Origin: Flavobacteriales bacterium
GTDB taxonomy: Bacteria; Bacteroidota; Bacteroidia; Flavobacteriales_E; Vicingaceae
NCBI GenBank assembly: GCA_018608405.1
Contig: JABAZP010000024.1
Span: forward strand, 1 to 64,000
Reading direction: 5' to 3'
Length of the DNA: 64,000 nucleotides
The notes beneath the pieces are model-generated. The model was not told the origin of the DNA and searched no databases. It saw only the letters and a program-made list of their open reading frames with translations. Below are positions 63,506 to 64,000 of the stretch, piece by piece. The first letter of the stretch is position 1. Each line of letters opens with the position of its first letter. A program made the translations under genes and the position numbers.

Positions 63506-63700
63506 TTAAGCCTCTTCCTCTCTTTGCATTTTTTCTACGTAGATCGCTTTTTTAATTTGCTCTCTTCTAATGATAGAAGGTTTATCAAATTGCTGTCTGG
63601 CTCTTAACTGCCTTACAGTTCCGGTTCTTTCAAACTTTTTCTTGAACTTTTTTAAAGCTCTTTCTATGTTCTCGCCTTCTTTTACAGGTACTATTAGCAT
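63506..63700 (-). CDS. rpsU: 30S ribosomal protein S21
   Basis: A 64-residue basic protein with the S21 pattern: MLIVPVKEGENIERALKKFKKKFERTGTVRQLRARQQFDKPS followed by a basic helix. In this phylum S21 matters for recognition of translation starts because the anti-Shine-Dalgarno is occluded. A promoter box and a strong terminator flank the gene. Confidence 0.96.
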   Translation of the reverse strand: MLIVPVKEGENIERALKKFKKKFERTGTVRQLRARQQFDKPSIIRREQIKKAIYVEKMQREEEA

Positions 63701-63723
63701 GCGTCTTAATTTTTATTGGTGTG

Positions 63724-63731
63724 CAAAAGTA
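63724..63731 (-). promoter_or_regulatory. -7 box (TACTTTTG) for rpsU
   Basis: An exact TAnnTTTG match ends 23 nt before the rpsU ATG, giving a short normal leader. No clear -33 TTG is visible in the AT-rich upstream sequence. Confidence 0.5.
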
Positions 63732-63752
63732 ATACTTTTTATTAAATTATAA

Positions 63753-64000
63753 TTAGCTTTTTAAAATATCTCGCGATATTACTAATTTTTGAATCTCAGA
63801 GGTTCCCTCACCTATAGTACAGAGCTTCGAATCCCTGTAAAATTTCTCTACTGGAAACTCTTTGGTGTATCCGTATCCTCCAAATATTTGCACAGCCTCG
63901 TTGGCTACTGCAACACAAACTTCAGATGCTTTATACTTAGCAATAGCTGATTCCTTGGTCATCTTTAGCCCTTTGTTTTTCATGTCTGCTGCTTGGTGTG
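63753..64000 (-). CDS. Acyl-CoA dehydrogenase, C-terminal part (cut by window edge)
   Basis: Only the last 81 codons are in the window; the frame continues past 64000. The C-terminal helical domain is clear: [58 protein letters not shown]. The [17 protein letters not shown] segment is the second acyl-CoA dehydrogenase signature and IGEGTSEIQ the usual end. It oxidises acyl-CoA with FAD; chain-length preference cannot be told. The full gene lies beyond the window. Confidence 0.93.
   Translation of the reverse strand, partial: HQAADMKNKGLKMTKESAIAKYKASEVCVAVANEAVQIFGGYGYTKEFPVEKFYRDSKLCTIGEGTSEIQKLVISRDILKS

Overview
The window is an AT-rich chromosomal segment of a member of the Bacteroidota, probably a flavobacterium-like and possibly marine organism. 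The evidence is a SusC/SusD pair, a type IX secretion C-terminal sorting domain, the short 287-residue primary sigma factor typical of the phylum, TAnnTTTG promoter boxes, bshA (bacillithiol), a DUF3467 gene after rpoC, and start sites without clear Shine-Dalgarno sequences. The exact genus cannot be read from the sequence. No rRNA, CRISPR array, prophage or intact insertion sequence was seen.

Left part (1-23.4 kb), mostly housekeeping. A decayed-looking stretch (1-730) is followed by a TSUP permease and bshA, which lies behind a large GH3/serine-hydrolase fusion. Then come a small membrane protein, mutL and two rhomboid proteases on the plus strand, with a third rhomboid opposite. These are followed by a TerB-DnaJ protein, a small unknown gene and rpoD, then the lemA-TPM-TPM cluster, htpG, a pterin carbinolamine dehydratase, pheT, and recG overlapping a WD40 gene.

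Middle part (23.4-48.7 kb), the most distinctive region. It is a divergent beta-1,3-glucan (laminarin-type) utilisation locus. The minus-strand arm encodes a SusC porin, a SusD lipoprotein, a PKD-type surface glycan-binding lipoprotein, a GH16 endoglucanase lipoprotein, and a secreted four-repeat binding protein containing a perfect 510-bp internal tandem duplication. The plus-strand arm starts with a Nudix-fold regulator. A tightly packed ten-gene operon follows: the whole Entner-Doudoroff route (zwf-pgl-edd-eda), a BadF-type sugar kinase, a GH17 lipoprotein, an MFS sugar porter, a second GH16 lipoprotein, a GH30 enzyme and a 1154-residue cytoplasmic GH94-clan glucan phosphorylase (GH149/GH161 type). 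Together they could carry glucan from surface binding to pyruvate and glyceraldehyde-3-phosphate within one locus.

Right part (48.7-64 kb), the core gene-expression region, all on the minus strand. Reading in transcription direction: the cut end of an acyl-CoA dehydrogenase, rpsU, xerC, hpf, tRNA-Thr(UGU), tRNA-Tyr, tRNA-Gly, tRNA-Thr(GGU), tuf, tRNA-Trp, secE, nusG, rplK, rplA, rplJ, rplL, rpoB, rpoC and a DUF3467 gene. Points needing a second look are an intrinsic terminator whose U-tract touches the xerC start codon, a badly paired acceptor stem in tRNA-Thr(UGU), and several start codons only 4-7 nt after a promoter box (possible leaderless mRNAs).
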